Assembly (NCBI RefSeq): GCF_000761245.1
Contig: NZ_AWOR01000046.1
Location: 1-64,000 of the forward strand
Length of the DNA stretch: 64,000 bases
DNA from: Comamonas testosteroni
GTDB taxonomy: Bacteria; Pseudomonadota; Gammaproteobacteria; Burkholderiales; Burkholderiaceae_C
Reading direction: 5' to 3'
The translations under genes were made by a program, and so were the position numbers. Of this stretch, positions 1-7,519 are shown piece by piece; position 1 is the stretch's first letter, and each line of letters begins with the position of its first letter. The notes under the pieces are model-generated. The model had not been told where the DNA came from, ran no database searches, and saw nothing but the letters and a program-made list of their open reading frames with translations.

Positions 1-135
1 CCCTGCCAATAGAGGCTCGAGTTTGGCCATGAGTTCGGCCAAACCCTGAAGAGCGGCATCGTCGCTCAGCAGACCTGCACTGAGTTTCATGGCAGATTCG
101 TGCTCGGCCATCGGAATATCGGTAGTGCTATTCAT
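1..135 (-). CDS. DUF1641-like protein, N-terminal part
   Basis: The gene runs off the left edge, so only the first 45 codons are visible. The start is an ATG with a strong ribosome site (AAGGAG, 8 nt upstream), and it lies 34 bp after the flavoprotein gene on the same strand. The visible peptide is acidic and helical, with the segment LAELMAKLEPLLAG, which resembles the leucine-rich helices of DUF1641 proteins. That family is often encoded directly after sulfide:quinone reductase-like genes. Assignment rests on this context plus a short sequence, so it is moderate. The function of the family is not established. Confidence 0.55.
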   Translation of the reverse strand, partial: MNSTTDIPMAEHESAMKLSAGLLSDDAALQGLAELMAKLEPLLAG

Positions 136-169
136 CGCGAATCTCCTTGTGTGTATCCATGAAGCTGGC

Positions 170-1360
170 TTAGACCAGAGCACGTGCTACTGCCCAGTAC
201 AGGCCTCGATTGAAACCCTTGCGCATCATTCCGCCGATCTTGGTGGGAGGCGTTGGCTTGACATCTACTTTGTAGTCATACCAAAGAGGCATTCCGTCAT
301 CGAGCCCCATCTGTGCGATGGCTACAACTCGGCCGTCGTATGCGTCGCAGGTACGGTCGAAGCGGATCTGCGATGCGATGTTGTTGACGACAACAGGTGA
401 CTGGCTGTGGCAGGAGCCACCGGCCTTGCTGACAGGAAGATCCACGGTGTCGCCGAGCACGTAGACATTCGAAGTGCCTAACATTTGCATCGTCTCGTGG
501 TCGGTGGGGAGCCAACCTTCGCCATCCTGTGCCTGGGACATACCGCTATCGCGTACGGCCTGTACTGCGCGAATGGGTGGAGTGGCCATGAGGATGTCGA
601 AGTCTTCTGACCCGCCCTCTTCCGAATAGGCGATCTTTGCGTCGGGGTCCACGTGCGACAACGTGAACCCGCGCTGATAACGTATGCCGCGCTGCTCGAA
701 CACTGTCGGGAGGATCTCGCAGGTATCCCTCTGAAGGAACAGGCAGTTGCGCAGCAGTTGCGATACCGTGGGGTAGGTATAGATGATCTCCACTTTGTCT
801 CGCACTCCGCGGCGGCGTAACAGATCGTCGAGCATCAGGGTCGTCTCGATTGGTGCGATGCCACACTGGTGGGGGACGTTCGGGGTCTTGGGGAAGGTCA
901 CGGTGATGAATATTCGGCCCTTCTCGATACGAGTCAGCTTGTCGGCCAATTGGCGGGCAGGTCCATGCTGGTAGAAATGGTCACCGCCCTCGGCCAAGCC
1001 AGCAATGCGCTCTGGGGAAGGAACGCAGCCTGTGGATATCACAAGATGGTCGTAATTAAAGCGCTTTCCGCTTTTGCATTGGACTGATTGAGCCGCAAAA
1101 TAGAAGTTCTCCACTTCCTCAACTTGAAAGTCGATTTCAGGCCTCAGCAGTCCGCGTTGTTTACGCCTCAGCTCGTCCCGGAAGAATGCATTGAAAGCCA
1201 CATACATAAAGGCTGGCTTGTAATAGTGCCAGGGAGAATTAGAGAGCATGGTGATGCGCACCTTGCCGCTCAGCAATTCTGGATACAACTTGATGACTAG
1301 ATGATTGGCTGTCATGGTTCCGCCAATGCCGCCGCCAATGATCAATATGTGATGCGCCAT
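170..1360 (-). CDS. Sulfide:quinone oxidoreductase-like FAD flavoprotein
   Basis: A 396-residue NAD(P)/FAD-dependent oxidoreductase of the sulfide:quinone reductase type, probably peripheral on the inner membrane. An N-terminal Rossmann motif (GGGIGG, residues 9-14) binds FAD and a second FAD contact is VYVLGDTVDLP near residue 300. Cysteines at 112 (STGCVPSP), 166 (PHQCGIAP) and 317 (GGSCHSQ) fit the redox cysteines that carry sulfur in this family. The start at 1360 is chosen because AGGAG lies 8 nt upstream. A longer frame would run into the TetR gene. It lies downstream of TetR and upstream of the DUF1641 gene on the same strand, so sulfide or polysulfide detoxification is the likely role. 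The exact substrate is inferred. Confidence 0.82.
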   Translation of the reverse strand: MAHHILIIGGGIGGTMTANHLVIKLYPELLSGKVRITMLSNSPWHYYKPAFMYVAFNAFFRDELRRKQRGLLRPEIDFQVEEVENFYFAAQSVQCKSGKRFNYDHLVISTGCVPSPERIAGLAEGGDHFYQHGPARQLADKLTRIEKGRIFITVTFPKTPNVPHQCGIAPIETTLMLDDLLRRRGVRDKVEIIYTYPTVSQLLRNCLFLQRDTCEILPTVFEQRGIRYQRGFTLSHVDPDAKIAYSEEGGSEDFDILMATPPIRAVQAVRDSGMSQAQDGEGWLPTDHETMQMLGTSNVYVLGDTVDLPVSKAGGSCHSQSPVVVNNIASQIRFDRTCDAYDGRVVAIAQMGLDDGMPLWYDYKVDVKPTPPTKIGGMMRKGFNRGLYWAVARALV

Positions 1361-1430
1361 CCTGCTACTCCTTTTTACGTTCAGTCGGAAAATGGCCGAC
1401 CCCGATAGGTGCCGGTTCGGGAAACCAAGC

Positions 1431-2030
1431 TCAATCGGGTCGAAGTGAGCGCCAGACTCCTTCCCACAACGAGTCAAAGAGCTGTGCGAGCGGTGTGTCC
1501 ACCAGTCCGTCAAGACGCAGGCAAATAATGCGAATTGCGCTGCCATACATCAAACTGGCCGCAACCATGGGTTCCATTGAGCGAATCTCGCCGTCTTTCA
1601 TGCCCGAGAACACAAAGCCACGCATACGGACAAATGCAGAAGCGGAGCAGATCGCTTGCTCCTCTGGCAGGAACTCGCGGTGACGTGCGTTGACCACAAA
1701 ACCCATTGCATCAGGCTCGGCTTCAGTCAAAGCGAACAACATGCGCAGTACGGCTTCACAGCGTTCGCGGCTGCTTGCGTACTGCACTTCAATGACATCC
1801 AGCAGCACATTCATGCGGGCGAGCAGGTGTCGATACAGCTCCCGAGCAATGCCTTCTTTATCAGTGAAATGGTTGTAGAAGTAGCCGATAGAAACTCCAG
1901 CCTCGGTGCATAACTCTTGGATTGAAGTGTTAAAGAAGCCATTCCTTACAAAAAGCCTCAGAGCCACGCTAAGCGTTTGAATATGGCGGGAGCCGGCATT
2001 TGGAAAGAATGTCCAGGTTTCTTTTTGCAT
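1431..2030 (-). CDS. TetR-family transcriptional regulator
   Basis: A repressor of about 199 residues with an N-terminal helix-turn-helix (TSIQELCTEAGVSIGYFYNHF), followed by a helical ligand-binding domain. It lies 70 bp upstream of the flavoprotein gene on the same strand and probably controls it. The start is uncertain: ATG at 2030, ATG at 2054 and GTG at 2066 are all in frame and none has a good ribosome site. I chose 2030 because a perfect 30-bp palindrome lies immediately before it, at 2034-2063, and the two upstream starts would fall in or at the edge of that operator. The effector is unknown. A sulfur species is a reasonable guess from the neighbour only. Confidence 0.8.
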   Translation of the reverse strand: MQKETWTFFPNAGSRHIQTLSVALRLFVRNGFFNTSIQELCTEAGVSIGYFYNHFTDKEGIARELYRHLLARMNVLLDVIEVQYASSRERCEAVLRMLFALTEAEPDAMGFVVNARHREFLPEEQAICSASAFVRMRGFVFSGMKDGEIRSMEPMVAASLMYGSAIRIICLRLDGLVDTPLAQLFDSLWEGVWRSLRPD

Positions 2031-2033
2031 TGT

Positions 2034-2063
2034 AAAAATAGAATGAATCTTCATTCTATTTTT
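2034..2063. promoter_or_regulatory. Perfect palindrome, probable TetR operator
   Basis: Two 14-bp arms (AAAAATAGAATGAA and its exact complement) are separated by only TC. The element abuts the 5' end of the TetR gene, where an autorepressor would bind. It may also cover the promoter. Binding is inferred from position and symmetry. Confidence 0.7.
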
Positions 2064-2066
2064 CAC

Positions 2067-2212
2067 GCAGTGATGATATGGAAAAACGGGAGTAAACCCT
2101 GTTTACAGACAGTCGAATTTTCTCAATTTCTGGAGATTGAAATTTGGCCGAGCAGGCCTTTCGCCTTTTACCTTTGCTTTTGTATAAAGAGGTCGAGGCT
2201 CTATAGGGCTCT
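2067..2212. other. AT-rich stretch upstream of the TetR gene
   Basis: This should hold the promoter for the minus-strand TetR-flavoprotein genes. I could not identify clear -35 and -10 boxes, and no coding region is supported here. Confidence 0.3.
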
Positions 2213-2368
2213 CTATCTGATGGGTTCGGTGTCGTATCTGGCTACCCGGCGGATGAGTGCGGTGGCCATATCAGCCAGCACAAACACAACGTGAATGGGT
2301 TTCGGTTCCGGGCGAGCATCTTCTCGATTTCTGGAATCAGAATAGCCGTCTCGGGGGGGATCTGTCAT
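2213..2368 (-). CDS. Possible small hypothetical protein (51 aa)
   Basis: An ATG at 2368 is preceded by GGAG at about 10 nt and opens a 51-codon frame. The product is charged at the N-terminus and ends in a short hydrophobic segment (IHVVFVLADMATALIRRV). I do not recognise the family. Support is limited to the ribosome site and plausible composition, and it may be spurious. Confidence 0.28.
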   Translation of the reverse strand: MTDPPRDGYSDSRNREDARPEPKPIHVVFVLADMATALIRRVARYDTEPIR

Positions 2369-2726
2369 CAGCTTTTTGCTCCACGTGTCTTTTGCTCTAT
2401 CCGGCAACGCCACTCTTGGGCATGCCTTGAGTCCTCCTGCATTCAGGGCTTGATACCCGAGACGTGCCAGCCCTTGTGCTCCGACACGGTATTGGCACTG
2501 CCGATAAGGCGCTTCTGATGCTCAAGCTGCATTCCTGGACTCGTATTGCAGCCATCCTGGTCTTTGGAGATAGGGGGCTGTTGTGCTTCACCAAAGTCAG
2601 AAAGTCAGGTTCATGTGAGACTACAGAAACAAAAAACCAGTTCAAGGCTGGCGAGGTGTGGGCAGGAGCTTCGCTTGCTTACACGTCAAATACCTGTAAG
2701 CGATGGAATAACCTAGACCTATTGCT

Positions 2727-2891
2727 ATGAAAAAGTTGCTTGGAATCTCGGCATTCGCACTGTTCTTGTCTGGCTGCCATGCACACCATGGACATGGTTA
2801 AGGGCACCGTTACCATGATGGGTTCTACGGGCATCCACACGGCCACAAGCATCATGGTCATCGGTCTTGGGTGGTCATCGCGCGGGCATAA
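2727..2891 (+). pseudogene. Small His-rich lipoprotein with an in-frame stop
   Basis: ATG at 2727 opens a lipoprotein signal peptide (MKKLLGISAFALFLSGC) with a lipobox LSGC, followed by the His-rich start HAHHGHG. A TAA at 2799-2801 then stops the frame, but the same frame continues for 29 codons with the same character (HRYHDGFYGHPHGHKHHGH) to a second TAA at 2889-2891. The uninterrupted product would be a lipoprotein of about 54 residues likely to bind metal ions at the envelope. The upstream ribosome site is weak. Either the gene was broken by a nonsense mutation or a 24-residue peptide is made. A sequencing error is the third option. Confidence 0.5.
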
Positions 2892-2936
2892 GCGCCACAG
2901 CGGACGTGGGAACGGTCGACGCCAGGCCTGAAACAC

Positions 2937-2961
2937 AAAAAAGCCACCTTTGAGGTGGCTT
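2937..2961 (-). terminator. Rho-independent terminator
   Basis: Arms AAGCCACC and GGTGGCTT enclose a 5-nt loop. On the minus strand the hairpin runs into six T residues. It closes the 49-codon gene that ends at 2980. Confidence 0.7.
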
Positions 2962-2979
2962 GGTTTATCTGAAGACTGT

Positions 2980-3129
2980 TTAGAAAGCGTCGACGCTGTA
3001 CTCGCCTTCGGGAGGGTTCTGGGACAGCATCCGCAGAACTTCTTCGGGGGAGCGCGGGTCAGGCATTGGCGTCATGATCTCTTGAATCGTCGCTTTGAGT
3101 TCTGGATAGGCGGCGTACAGGTAGGTCAT
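2980..3129 (-). CDS. Small uncharacterised protein (49 aa)
   Basis: This gene is below usual ORF length limits but is well supported. It has an ATG at 3129, AAGGAG 6 nt upstream and a terminator directly downstream at 2937-2961. The product begins MTYLYAAYPELK and continues with TPMPDPRSPEEVLRMLSQNP, ending in an acidic tail (EGEYSVDAF). It lacks a signal peptide or membrane helix, so it is probably cytoplasmic. I do not recognise a family. It stands alone as its own transcription unit between gene-poor stretches, so context gives no function. Confidence 0.68.
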   Translation of the reverse strand: MTYLYAAYPELKATIQEIMTPMPDPRSPEEVLRMLSQNPPEGEYSVDAF

Positions 3130-4448
3130 GGCTACTCCTTGAAGGGTGGATGGAAGCTGATGTGTCCCTTTTTAACGTTTGACTGTGTCAGTTCGTTGAC
3201 AGGAATGTAAGCCGTGAGGTGTGCCTACAGATTCTCAAGCAGGCATCGTACGGTCCTGTCGTCCGGTTATTAGGCTGTCTGCCCGGGCAGAAAAAGGCAG
3301 CGCGTGCAGTGACTCGGATCGCACCGCCAGGGGGCTGAAGTCGGTATCCGCCCAAGCCGGGCCAGCAAATCAGCGTATCGCTGCTGCGGAGGGTAGACAG
3401 CAAGCGCGATGGCGCCAAGCGGTTTGGCCATGGTTTTTCATCCTCTGCGGGCTCGTCGCCGCAATGCAGGGCGGCGTATCAGTAGCGGCGATAGCCGGGT
3501 TGTTGCCGGATGCTTTGCAGTCAATCTGGTGCTGGACTCTGTCAGCCATGCGCGGCGCGTGATGACGCAGTCGAGAAGCTCTGGCCTGTGCTCCAGATGA
3601 GAGGCAGGCTTGTGATTGCGCAACGGTGTTTGGCTGTGCTGCGGTGGTTGCCGACTTGATTGGCTCGATCGTGGAAAAAAGGCTTGGCTAATAGGAGAGG
3701 GCCGCTGGCTAGCTAAAACGCTGCAAGCCCTCGCTTGTCAGCGCCCCACGATGAAGAGGCGGTACAGCGATTCGCTGCACCATGAGATGAATCATAAACG
3801 CAATTGAGAATCGTTTGCAAATAACCGTGCGATTCTCAGGACTATAGAAAGAAAGGGCCAATGCTTGGAGGCATGAAACTGAATTGCTCCAAGAGTTGCT
3901 GGATAGATACGGGTGTTGGGTTCAGGCGCGTTGGAAGAGGTTGCGATGTGTCAGTGCCGAGGAACGGTACCAGTCTCTGCCGCTGGAAGATGAATCATCA
4001 ATTTCCGGACTGGCGCTAGACAGGCTCAGCTTGCACTGCAAGCCGTGTCCATGAAGTTCCATCATTTGCTGTTTGTAGCCTGTGCCCTGAAGAGGGAGCA
4101 CTTGAACTCTGTGCGCTGGCGCCTGGCCAGCGCTGGCATGATGTCGAATCCATGGTCTGCGTTCCCTCTGGTTGATATTTCGTATGCTGCTGACGTATCC
4201 TGATAAGGCATGCCTCTATAGTGGCCATTCATCGCGACACTGAGGCGTATGTCCTGGTTGCCTGGCGGTAGTCAGCGGAGTGGCCCAAGTCCCAGGCATG
4301 ATCCGCTGGCGCCTTCTGCGTTTACCGTTGTGGGCACGTTGATAACGTGTAAGGGCTTGTACCGCATGGATGCCCTGGCTGCTCCCGCGGCCGTAGGCCT
4401 CGCTTGCGCTTAACTTTGACCCAAGCCGCATTTCGCGGCTTTGTTCAT
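3130..4448. other. Gene-poor stretch of 1.3 kb
   Basis: No frame here combines a ribosome site with a recognisable product. Two items stand out. One is a Fur-box-like sequence at 3800-3818. The other is an open plus-strand frame at 3881-4054 (ELLQELLDRYGCWVQARWKR and on to a TGA) that reads like a real protein but has no start codon. It is probably the remnant of a lost gene. Confidence 0.4.
3800..3818. promoter_or_regulatory. Fur-box-like site
   Basis: GCAATTGAGAATCGTTTGC agrees with the 19-bp Fur consensus at 12 positions by my count. A further half-site, GCGATTCTCA, follows at 3829-3838. No intact gene follows directly, so it may be a relic. Confidence 0.3.
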
Positions 4449-4460
4449 AGGGAGGGCATC

Positions 4461-4658
4461 ATTAATACTCATCAAGCCAAGGGTGCGCTGAAGGATGCTG
4501 CAGGTAGGGTTCAGGAGAGATTTGGTGAACTCATAGACAGTCCTGAACAAGAAGCCAGGGGGATCGCAAAGCAGGTTGAAGGTGCCGCTCGGAAGAAGGT
4601 CGGTGATCTGAAAGAAGCGATTCAAGAGGTTGCAAAAAATAAGCTGCACGAGCTCTAA
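4461..4658 (+). CDS. CsbD-like stress protein, probable ATT start
   Basis: A 65-residue hydrophilic helical protein of the CsbD type, small general-stress proteins of unknown biochemical role. The sequence from NTHQAKGALKDAAGRVQERF matches the usual CsbD opening, in which Met directly precedes the NT residues. Here that codon is ATT at 4461. A strong AGGGAGGG ribosome site ends 4 nt before it. The only nearby bacterial start in frame, TTG at 4404, has no ribosome site and would add a non-family extension. The open frame and family match support a real gene with a rare start codon, or a recent start-codon mutation. Confidence 0.65.
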   Translation: MNTHQAKGALKDAAGRVQERFGELIDSPEQEARGIAKQVEGAARKKVGDLKEAIQEVAKNKLHEL

Positions 4659-4755
4659 TGAGCAAAGTCCGCTAGGCCAGCCAGCTGATTTTTGTGTTGC
4701 TTTCTGGCGTGGTTCATTACTGAATATCTATTCATGCTGTGAATTTATACATGTG

Positions 4756-4764
4756 TGCTACAAT
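4756..4764 (+). promoter_or_regulatory. Extended -10 promoter for tRNA-fMet
   Basis: TGC followed by TACAAT forms an extended -10 box about 62 bp upstream of the mature tRNA. No good -35 box is visible at the usual distance, as expected for extended -10 promoters. Confidence 0.4.
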
Positions 4765-4826
4765 GCAACCGTCGGGGAAATCATGCTGGCGCCTAGGAAT
4801 GGTGGTCGGCCCCCGACGCGGAATAT

Positions 4827-4903
<77 letters not shown>

Positions 4904-4905
4904 AT

Positions 4906-4939
4906 AAAGCCCTGGTCGGAAACGGTCAGGGCTTTTTTT
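4906..4939 (+). terminator. Terminator after tRNA-fMet
   Basis: Arms AAAGCCCTG and CAGGGCTTT are followed by a run of seven T residues, two bases after the tRNA 3' end. Confidence 0.85.
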
Positions 4940-5031
4940 GCCATCTTTCTGTCATATTTCGAGAGCAAGATACGCATCGCTAGGTTCAGGTTGTAGCACT
5001 GAAAGATGGCTTAACCCCTGGCGCCAATTCC

Positions 5032-5067
5032 AAAGCCCTGGCTGTAGCAGCCGGGGCTTTTTCTTTT
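5032..5067 (+). terminator. Second terminator-like hairpin
   Basis: AAGCCC and GGGGCTT arms with inner GGC/GCC pairing around TGTAGCA are followed by TTTTCTTTT. It may back up the tRNA terminator or end an unrecognised short transcript. Confidence 0.55.
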
Positions 5068-5402
5068 GCCTTCTGCCAGCCGAGAGCTGGTTGCTGCGGC
5101 CAGGGCTTTGTCTCGTCGGCTTTTCTTGTTCCCTTGAGCCAGCCAAGGCTACGCTCAGGTGGCATGCCGCACGGGTGATGAGAGGGCTTCTTCATTGCTC
5201 ACGGAGAGCTCTTGCATGTGTCACCTTTGGCCGAAGGTGTGGAAGCTGGAGTTGCGGAGGCAGCCGGTTTTCTTGCCATGAGGGCGCAAAGCATCAATGC
5301 TCCGTGCTGGCCTTAGAGGGGTAAGGCGGTTCTTGGCCTGCCGAGCCACAAATAAATATGATGGCGCGTATAAGTCGGCAAGGTTGCAAAGCATAGACAG
5401 AC
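5068..5402. other. Intergenic stretch without a recognised gene
   Basis: Open frames here have no ribosome site and odd composition, rich in Cys, Ser and Arg. I see no RNA gene or repeat. Confidence 0.4.
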
Positions 5403-5434
5403 AAAAGGGGTTAGATCTTTCGATCTAACCCCTT
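5403..5434 (-). terminator. Terminator after tRNA-Pro
   Basis: A perfect 13-bp stem (AAGGGGTTAGATC and its complement) encloses a TTTC loop. On the minus strand it runs into TTTTGT, just after the tRNA 3' end. Confidence 0.75.
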
Positions 5435-5440
5435 GTCATT

Positions 5441-5517
5441 TGGTCGGAGCGGCGGGATTCGAACTCGCGACCCTCTGCTCCCAAAGCAGATGCGCTACCA
5501 GGCTGCGCTACGCTCCG
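5441..5517 (-). tRNA. tRNA-Pro (TGG)
   Basis: A 77-nt gene with encoded CCA. The acceptor stem is CGGAGCG paired with CGCTCCG, the anticodon loop TTTGGGA gives anticodon TGG, and the T arm is GAGTTCGAATCCC. It lies 71 bp from infA on the same strand and is followed by its own terminator. Confidence 0.96.
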
Positions 5518-5588
5518 AAGCCTCTATTCTAACTACAAAAAATTGCTCATTTTTTGAAAGTGTCGAATTTTTAATGGCGAGGCGCTAT

Positions 5589-5846
5589 TTATTTTGAACG
5601 AGGTGTCGTGGGGGCCGGGCCACGGTTGGCCAGGTGGCGGAAGGTAATGCGGCCCTTGGTCAGGTCGTAGGGCGACATTTCCAAAGACACTTTGTCGCCG
5701 GCCAGAATGCGAATGTGGTGCTTGCGCATCTTGCCGCCGGTATAGGCAATCAGTTGGTGACCGTTGTCCAGCGTGACGCGAAAACGCGAGTCAGGCAGGA
5801 CTTCCGTCACGGAGCCTTGCATTTCAATCAGTTCTTCCTTGGCCAT
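5589..5846 (-). CDS. infA: Translation initiation factor IF-1
   Basis: IF-1 binds the A site of the 30S subunit during initiation. The 85-residue product is a single S1/OB fold with the family signatures [13 protein letters not shown] at the start and [17 protein letters not shown] in the middle. It is about 13 residues longer than the usual 72, with a tail ending [12 protein letters not shown]. Burkholderiales often carry two infA copies, one in a ribosomal-protein operon and one standing alone. This one stands alone beside tRNA-Pro. The leader contains a strong hairpin about 55 bp upstream of the start (5904-5930), which might attenuate transcription. Confidence 0.96.
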   Translation of the reverse strand: MAKEELIEMQGSVTEVLPDSRFRVTLDNGHQLIAYTGGKMRKHHIRILAGDKVSLEMSPYDLTKGRITFRHLANRGPAPTTPRSK

Positions 5847-5899
5847 TGTTCAATCTCTCAGAAAAGGTCAGTTGCGGCGCTTGCTCGTCATCACCACGG

Positions 5900-5930
5900 A
5901 AAAGGCCTGAGCAGTACAAGTGCTCAGGCC
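5900..5930 (-). promoter_or_regulatory. Hairpin in the infA leader, possible attenuator
   Basis: A perfect 10-bp stem (GGCCTGAGCA with its complement) and 7-nt loop are followed on the minus strand by TTTTCC. No minus-strand gene ends here, so a plain terminator would have nothing to stop. An attenuator in the infA leader fits better. Confidence 0.45.
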
Positions 5931-6256
5931 TCAATGTGGCAAGGGCGCTGCGCTGTTTGCGCAGACCGAACAAAAGGCCGATATCCAATCAAGCTATGCT
6001 GTGAAGCAGCATTCAGCTAAACATTGGAATTGTAGCGTCTCGCCTTCGCTTATGCCCTCATAAATGGGTAAAGCGTCGCAGCGATGAGACGGGGGTATGG
6101 GTCTTTGTCATGACGCTTGCATCATTGAGATGTCGTGCCCGGGTGGTGGCCTGGATGGGGGAAAACGCCTGTAGCCCTCAAAGACAGCCGCCGCTGCCGT
6201 GGTCTTGGCTAGAATCCTGTTCGACAGCTCTATAACTTTGATAGCAAAATTCCATT

Positions 6257-7120
6257 GTGTCTGATCGACTTGCCGTACTTTCCCAATATTTCTTGCCCAA
6301 GCAGGCGCTGACCGCGCTGATGGGAAAACTGGCGCAAGCCGAGGCTGGCGGATTGACGACGGCGGTCATTCGCCGCTTTATCCAGCGATACCAGGTGAAC
6401 ATGGCCGAGGCCGCCAATCCCGATCCTGCCGCCTACAAGACTTTCAATGCCTTTTTTACACGTGCGCTCAAGGACGGCGTTCGCCCTCTGGCGCAGGCGG
6501 ACTGGATTTGCCCGGTAGATGGTGCGATCAGCCAGTTCGGCAGGATCGAAGGCGAGCAGATATTTCAAGCCAAGGGGCATCAATACAGTGCGACCGCCCT
6601 GGTGGGAGGCGATGCGGCTCTAGCCCGTCAGTTCGATAACGGCAGCTTTGCCACGATCTATCTGAGCCCGCGCGACTATCACCGCATTCATATGCCTTGT
6701 GCCGGCAAGCTGCGCAGCATGACCTATGTGCCAGGGGATCTGTTCTCGGTGAACCCGGTTACCGCACGTGGCGTACCCGGCTTGTTCGCGCGCAATGAGC
6801 GCGTGGTCTGCGTGTTTGATACCGACCATGGCCCCTTCGTGCTGGTACTGGTGGGCGCGACGATCGTTGGCAGCATGGCCACGGTGTGGCACGGCCTGGT
6901 CAACCCGCCGCGCCCAGGCCATATCAAGACCTGGAATTACGAAGGTGCCGAAGCAGTGACGCTGGCTAGCGGCGAGGAGATGGGCCGCTTTCAGCTTGGC
7001 TCCACGGTGGTCATGCTGTTTCCACAAGCGGCAGGCCTGCAGTTCAATCCGCAGTGGCAGCCAGCGGCGCCGGTGCAACTGGGTCAGGTCATGGCCAACG
7101 CCCAGATCAAGCTGGGCTGA
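6257..7120 (+). CDS. psd: Phosphatidylserine decarboxylase proenzyme
   Basis: This membrane enzyme converts phosphatidylserine to phosphatidylethanolamine, the last step for the main zwitterionic phospholipid. The 287-residue proenzyme carries the autocleavage motif LGST near the C-terminus. Cleavage between Gly248 and Ser249 would create the pyruvoyl prosthetic group. Other family blocks seen are [24 protein letters not shown] and FARNERVVC. The start is GTG at 6257, giving the typical N-terminus [15 protein letters not shown]. The ribosome site is weak. It is a single gene with a terminator at 7137. Confidence 0.95.
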   Translation: MSDRLAVLSQYFLPKQALTALMGKLAQAEAGGLTTAVIRRFIQRYQVNMAEAANPDPAAYKTFNAFFTRALKDGVRPLAQADWICPVDGAISQFGRIEGEQIFQAKGHQYSATALVGGDAALARQFDNGSFATIYLSPRDYHRIHMPCAGKLRSMTYVPGDLFSVNPVTARGVPGLFARNERVVCVFDTDHGPFVLVLVGATIVGSMATVWHGLVNPPRPGHIKTWNYEGAEAVTLASGEEMGRFQLGSTVVMLFPQAAGLQFNPQWQPAAPVQLGQVMANAQIKLG

Positions 7121-7136
7121 TAGCCGGGTTTCATAG

Positions 7137-7172
7137 AAAAAGCCGCTGATGCCATGAGCTCAGCGGCTTTCT
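7137..7172 (+). terminator. Terminator after psd
   Basis: AAAGCCGCTGA and TCAGCGGCTTT arms are followed by CTTGTTTT. It may also help separate psd from the convergent genes. Confidence 0.75.
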
Positions 7173-7184
7173 TGTTTTGATGGA

Positions 7185-7445
7185 TCAAAGAAACCAGGTC
7201 AGCGGCTCGGGCCTGCGTTCGGTGGTGAACACTGTGGGGGCAAGACTCAGGCGATCGGGTTTTACCGGGTCGTCGTGACCTCGGAGGTAGACCATCAGTT
7301 CGCGTCTGCGCAAGATGACATGGCTGACGATTTCGCGTCGGCCATTCTGAGTGACCTCGGTGCCGGGGCGAAACAACGGCATATGAAACAGGCCACTGCG
7401 TGTGGTGGGCGGCGATGCCGCAACTTCATTGGAGGCGAGCTGCAT
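7185..7445 (-). CDS. Conserved-looking hypothetical protein (86 aa)
   Basis: A short basic protein downstream of glnD on the same strand, 74 bp away. The core PLFRPGTEVTQNGRREIVSH followed by VILRRRELMVYLRGHDDPV suggests a small beta-barrel-like fold that starts with a PGT-V turn. There is no signal peptide or membrane helix. I do not recognise a named family. The codon use resembles its neighbours, which supports a real gene. Confidence 0.55.
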   Translation of the reverse strand: MQLASNEVAASPPTTRSGLFHMPLFRPGTEVTQNGRREIVSHVILRRRELMVYLRGHDDPVKPDRLSLAPTVFTTERRPEPLTWFL

Positions 7446-7519
7446 GGGCTTTCCGTAGTAGTGGTGACTGCTTATCGGCAGCGAATCACCAAACTAAAGC
7501 CCGAATTGCCGGGCCTGGT

